The notes beneath the pieces are model-generated. The model was not told the DNA's origin, searched no databases, and saw only the letters and a program-made list of their open reading frames with translations. The position numbers and the translations under genes were made by a program. DNA of 64,000 nucleotides, taken from Roseiconus nitratireducens (GTDB taxonomy: Bacteria; Planctomycetota; Planctomycetia; Pirellulales; Pirellulaceae). Shown here in pieces: positions 61,112 through 64,000 of this stretch. The stretch's first letter is position 1, and every line of letters starts with the position of its first letter. The stretch spans positions 51,001 to 115,000 of the forward strand of contig NZ_VWOX01000005.1 of NCBI RefSeq assembly GCF_008629675.1. Reading direction: 5' to 3'.

Positions 61112-63226
61112 ATGAGCGATAAGAAAAAGTCGAACAAGAATCTGAGCGACCTGGACCCTCGCGGCGGTGGCGACGGCCGTCCGAATGAAACCCGTGGCGG
61201 GGGCGTCTGGTTTGTCATCATCGGTGTCATTCTGGCGGTGTTGCTGAGCGCCATGCTGTTCGGCAACGGCAGCCGGCCGCTGCGTTTCCCTGATTTGGCT
61301 CGCCTGTTGGCCGAACACGCCGAACAGCGACGGATTGCCGAAGCGGGTGGAGAAACGGCAACGCCCTCGATCATTGTCCCGTCTCCAAAGGATCCTCGCG
61401 TTCAGCTGGAATACTCCGACCTGCAGCTGGTGCAGCTTGGCGACGAGGAGATCACCGGCACGGTCATGTACCGATCGCTGGGGTTGGACGGTGCCAATGC
61501 CGACGTGCCGGAGAACGAGCCCGAGAAGGTCAACTTTCGAACCGTTCGAGTTCGCAATGAGACGCAAGACGCGCGATTTGACAAGTTGCTGCAAGATTCC
61601 GGTGTGACCTGGGACAACGCCCGTCCGAATCGCTGGCTGAATGACCACTGGTTCGAACTGGTGATGCTGGCCGCCATCATCGCTATCGGCGTGGTGATGC
61701 TGCGTCGGATCGGCGGAGTCGGTTCGCCGATGTCCTTCTCTCGCAGTCGGGGAAAGCTGCACGGCCAGGAAGACCTGTCGATCAATTTTGAAGACACCGC
61801 GGGCATCGACGAAGCGGTCGAAGAGGTCCGCGAGGTGGTCGATTTCTTGCGGAACAGTGAAAAGTACCAAGCCCTGGGAGGGCGAATCCCCAAGGGTGTG
61901 CTGCTGGTCGGACCTCCCGGAACCGGCAAGACGCTGCTGGCGCGAGCCATCGCGGGCGAAGCCGGCGTTCCGTTCTTCAGTCTGTCCGGAAGCGACTTTG
62001 TGGAAATGTTTGTCGGCGTGGGAGCCGCACGGGTGCGCGACATGTTCCAGCAAGCAACCAGCCGGGCCCCCTGCATCATCTTCATTGACGAACTGGATGC
62101 GCTGGGCAAAAGCCGGTCCGGCTCGGTCGTCGGCGGCCACGACGAACGCGAACAGACGCTCAACGCGCTGCTGGTCGAGATGGACGGATTTGATTCCAAC
62201 AACGGGGTGATCGTCGTCGCCGCGACCAACCGACCGGAAACATTGGACCCGGCGCTGTTGCGGCCGGGACGTTTCGATCGTCAGGTGCTGGTCGACCGAC
62301 CCGATTTGGCCGGACGGGAGGCGATTTTGAAGGTGCACGTGCGAAGTGTGAAACTTGGCGAAGACGTCGACCTGAAGCACATCGCGTCGATCACTAGCGG
62401 TTTCGTCGGTGCCGACTTGGCGAACCTGGTCAACGAAGCTGCCTTGCTGGCCGCCCGCGCGGACAAGAACGCCGTCAGCACCAGCGAATTCGACGAGGCC
62501 GTCGATCGCGTGACCGCGGGCCTGGAAAAGAAGAATCGGGTCATGAACGAGGACGAAAAGATCCGCGTCGCCTACCACGAAGCCGCACACGCGCTGGTTG
62601 CCGCCGCCCTTCCGAACACCGACCCGGTGCACAAAGTCAGCATCATCCCGCGTGGTTTCGCGGCGCTGGGATACACGATGCAACGCCCCGAATCCGAACG
62701 CTACCTGATGACCAAGTTGGAACTGGAAAGCCGGATGAAGGTCCTGCTGGCTGGCACCCTGGCCGAAGAAATGGTGCTGCAGGACATCAGCACCGGTGCC
62801 CAAAACGACCTGGAACGCTGTACCGAGCTGGCCCGCAGCATGGTGATGGACTACGGCATGAGCCGGCTGGGTCGAATCAATTATCGCCGCAGCACCGGGT
62901 CGCCGTTCCTGGCCGGCGGCGGTGGGAACGGGCACAGTTCGACCTACGGTGAAGACACCGCCAAAATGATCGACAAGGAAGTCTCACGGATCGTCGACGA
63001 CATGCTGGTGCAGACCCGCGAAATCTTGTCGCAGCGGCGTGAAGTCCTGGAAGCAATCACGCAGCGACTGTTGGAAGTCGAATCGATCGACAACACCGAA
63101 CTGATGCGTGTGATCGAAGAGAACTGGACGGGTCCCTGGCTGGTTCCGGGCACCGTCACCGAAAAACCTCGGGCCCAGATACGGAAACCGGAAAACGATT
63201 TGGATACACTACAAGACGCGGAATAA
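61112..63226 (+). CDS. ftsH: ATP-dependent membrane zinc protease FtsH
   Basis: The 704-residue product has two membrane helices (about 31-51 and 180-198) enclosing an extracytoplasmic domain. The AAA module follows: Walker A GPPGTGKT at 267-274, the pore motif FVGVGAARV, Walker [12 protein letters not shown], the second region of homology [20 protein letters not shown] and the zinc site HEAAH at 489-493. FTSH removes damaged and short-lived membrane and cytoplasmic proteins. The N-terminus is Lys/Gly-rich and cytoplasmic. It is divergent from dxr across a 196-base promoter region, and an SMP-30-like gene follows 28 bases later. Confidence 0.95.
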   Translation: MSDKKKSNKNLSDLDPRGGGDGRPNETRGGGVWFVIIGVILAVLLSAMLFGNGSRPLRFPDLARLLAEHAEQRRIAEAGGETATPSIIVPSPKDPRVQLEYSDLQLVQLGDEEITGTVMYRSLGLDGANADVPENEPEKVNFRTVRVRNETQDARFDKLLQDSGVTWDNARPNRWLNDHWFELVMLAAIIAIGVVMLRRIGGVGSPMSFSRSRGKLHGQEDLSINFEDTAGIDEAVEEVREVVDFLRNSEKYQALGGRIPKGVLLVGPPGTGKTLLARAIAGEAGVPFFSLSGSDFVEMFVGVGAARVRDMFQQATSRAPCIIFIDELDALGKSRSGSVVGGHDEREQTLNALLVEMDGFDSNNGVIVVAATNRPETLDPALLRPGRFDRQVLVDRPDLAGREAILKVHVRSVKLGEDVDLKHIASITSGFVGADLANLVNEAALLAARADKNAVSTSEFDEAVDRVTAGLEKKNRVMNEDEKIRVAYHEAAHALVAAALPNTDPVHKVSIIPRGFAALGYTMQRPESERYLMTKLELESRMKVLLAGTLAEEMVLQDISTGAQNDLERCTELARSMVMDYGMSRLGRINYRRSTGSPFLAGGGGNGHSSTYGEDTAKMIDKEVSRIVDDMLVQTREILSQRREVLEAITQRLLEVESIDNTELMRVIEENWTGPWLVPGTVTEKPRAQIRKPENDLDTLQDAE

Positions 63227-63254
63227 CCTCCTCCCCGTCTTTGTGATCCGATCC

Positions 63255-64000
63255 ATGCGAAATCTCTGTTTCCTGCTCGCCGCCTTCGCCGCCTGCGTGT
63301 GCACCGTCCCCTGCGACGCGCAGACCCCCGCGACGTTGGGGCACATCGAAGTTCTCTCGCCCAAACTGGAAAAGTTTGTCGACGCGGAAACCAAGATCGA
63401 GGTTCTCGCCGGCGGTTTCACCTGGACCGAGGGTCCGGTCTGGTTCGGTGGTGACGGTGGCGGTTACCTGCTGTTCTCCGACATTCCCCGCAACAGCATC
63501 TTTCGCTGGTCGGCGGCCCGCGGCGTGGAATTGTTCATGCGTCCTAGCGGCTACACCGGTGTCAGCTACTACGGGTTGGAACCTGGCAGCAACGGCTTGA
63601 CCCGCGACCCCCAAGGCCGACTGACCATGTGCGAACACGGTGACCGGCGTGTCTCCGTGCTCACTCGAGGCGGCGGGAAACGCACACTGGTCGACATGTT
63701 CGAAGGCAAACGGCTGAACAGCCCGAACGACCTGACGTTCGACAAGGCCGGCAATCTGTACTTCACCGATCCGCCATACGGGTTGCCCGAACGTGCCGAG
63801 GATCCGCGTCGTGAATTAGACTTTTGCGGGGTTTACCGTCTCGGCAGCGACGGAAAGTTGAGTCTGTTGACCAAGCAGATGACGCGTCCCAACGGCATCG
63901 GTTTGTCACCGGACGAGAAAACTTTGTACGTCGCACAAAGCGATCCCGAAAACCCGATCTGGATGGCGTTTCCGATCCAAGATGACGGGACACTCGGCGA
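63255..64000 (+). CDS. SMP-30/gluconolactonase-like protein, secreted (partial, runs off the window)
   Basis: From the ATG at 63255 about 248 residues are visible and the frame is open to the window end. A signal peptide (FLLAAFAACVCTVPCDAQ) is followed by an SMP-30/gluconolactonase-like six-bladed beta-propeller: GGFTWTEGPVWFGGDGGG, LLFSDIPRNSIFRW, GSNGLTRDPQGRLTMCEHGDRRV, LNSPNDLTFDKAGNLYFTDPPYGL and RPNGIGLSPDEKTLYVAQSD. The EGP, SPND and PNGI motifs are the metal- and substrate-binding loops. It probably hydrolyses a sugar lactone outside the cytoplasm. It lies 28 bases after ftsH, possibly co-transcribed. Confidence 0.88.
   Translation, partial: MRNLCFLLAAFAACVCTVPCDAQTPATLGHIEVLSPKLEKFVDAETKIEVLAGGFTWTEGPVWFGGDGGGYLLFSDIPRNSIFRWSAARGVELFMRPSGYTGVSYYGLEPGSNGLTRDPQGRLTMCEHGDRRVSVLTRGGGKRTLVDMFEGKRLNSPNDLTFDKAGNLYFTDPPYGLPERAEDPRRELDFCGVYRLGSDGKLSLLTKQMTRPNGIGLSPDEKTLYVAQSDPENPIWMAFPIQDDGTLG

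Noticed and set aside
61091..62935. A 614-codon minus-strand frame opposite ftsH
   Set aside because: ftsH has all AAA and zinc motifs on the plus strand; the opposite frame has no recognisable feature.

Overview
The window reads as chromosomal DNA of a planctomycete, most likely a Pirellulaceae member close to Rhodopirellula. That placement is an inference from gene content. The indicators are a giant surface protein with an LEPR-XLL-type N-terminus and a dockerin, a BBP7-type cysteine-rich outer-membrane protein, two DUF1598 proteins, a formylmethanofuran-dehydrogenase-B-like protein, many secreted proteins without wider homologues, GC-rich DNA and loose gene packing with long intergenic stretches. 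I see no rRNA, tRNA, CRISPR array, phage module or complete insertion sequence.

Layout. 1-7.2 kb: the 3' end of a terpene-cyclase-like gene, a nucleoside hydrolase, then a minus-strand signalling block (RegB-like redox histidine kinase, PP2C phosphatase, nitroreductase, GAF plus degenerate SpoIIE-like phosphatase). 7.7-13.6 kb: secreted and envelope proteins, including a TolC-like lipoprotein with a long tail. 14-16.7 kb: a carboxylate-activating enzyme and an aldehyde dehydrogenase resembling the EhpF/EhpG pair of phenazine modification. 16.8-22.1 kb: an ABC ATPase, exported MsrB, a secreted orphan, a DUF6580 membrane protein and an enolase-superfamily enzyme. 22.8-27.8 kb: the 1676-residue surface metalloprotease-like protein. 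27.9-40.6 kb: a membrane orphan, a metallophosphoesterase with SixA, a PQQ-like beta-propeller, the BBP7 protein, a HEAT-repeat lipoprotein, a Ski2-like helicase and a GT-C-like membrane protein. 40.7-46.4 kb: hemL with a GT2 glycosyltransferase and an overlapping methyltransferase, an NTF2-like protein coupled to an MtfA-like peptidase, and an NAD-dependent epimerase. 46.9-52.6 kb: a ten-EF-hand secreted protein and two DUF1598 paralogues flanking bpt. 53.1-56.3 kb: gnd followed eight bases later by an FhcB-like gene, and a small orphan. 57.1-64 kb: rseP and dxr, divergent from ftsH, then the start of an SMP-30-like gene.

The intergenic DNA is rich in small repeats. Four copies of a roughly 130-bp palindromic element (about 12.0, 34.9, 46.5 and 48.2 kb) include one with perfect 17-bp terminal inverted repeats, so it looks like a MITE. 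Other families are a GGGGAC/GTCCCC array at 1.5 kb, three copies of a CCACGCTC/GAGCGTGG hairpin, and paired hairpins at 36.0 kb.

The most notable candidates are the EhpFG-like pair without phenazine genes, the solitary FhcB-like gene behind gnd, the MITE-like family, the RegB-like kinase with quinone and cysteine redox motifs, and the degenerate SpoIIE-like protein.
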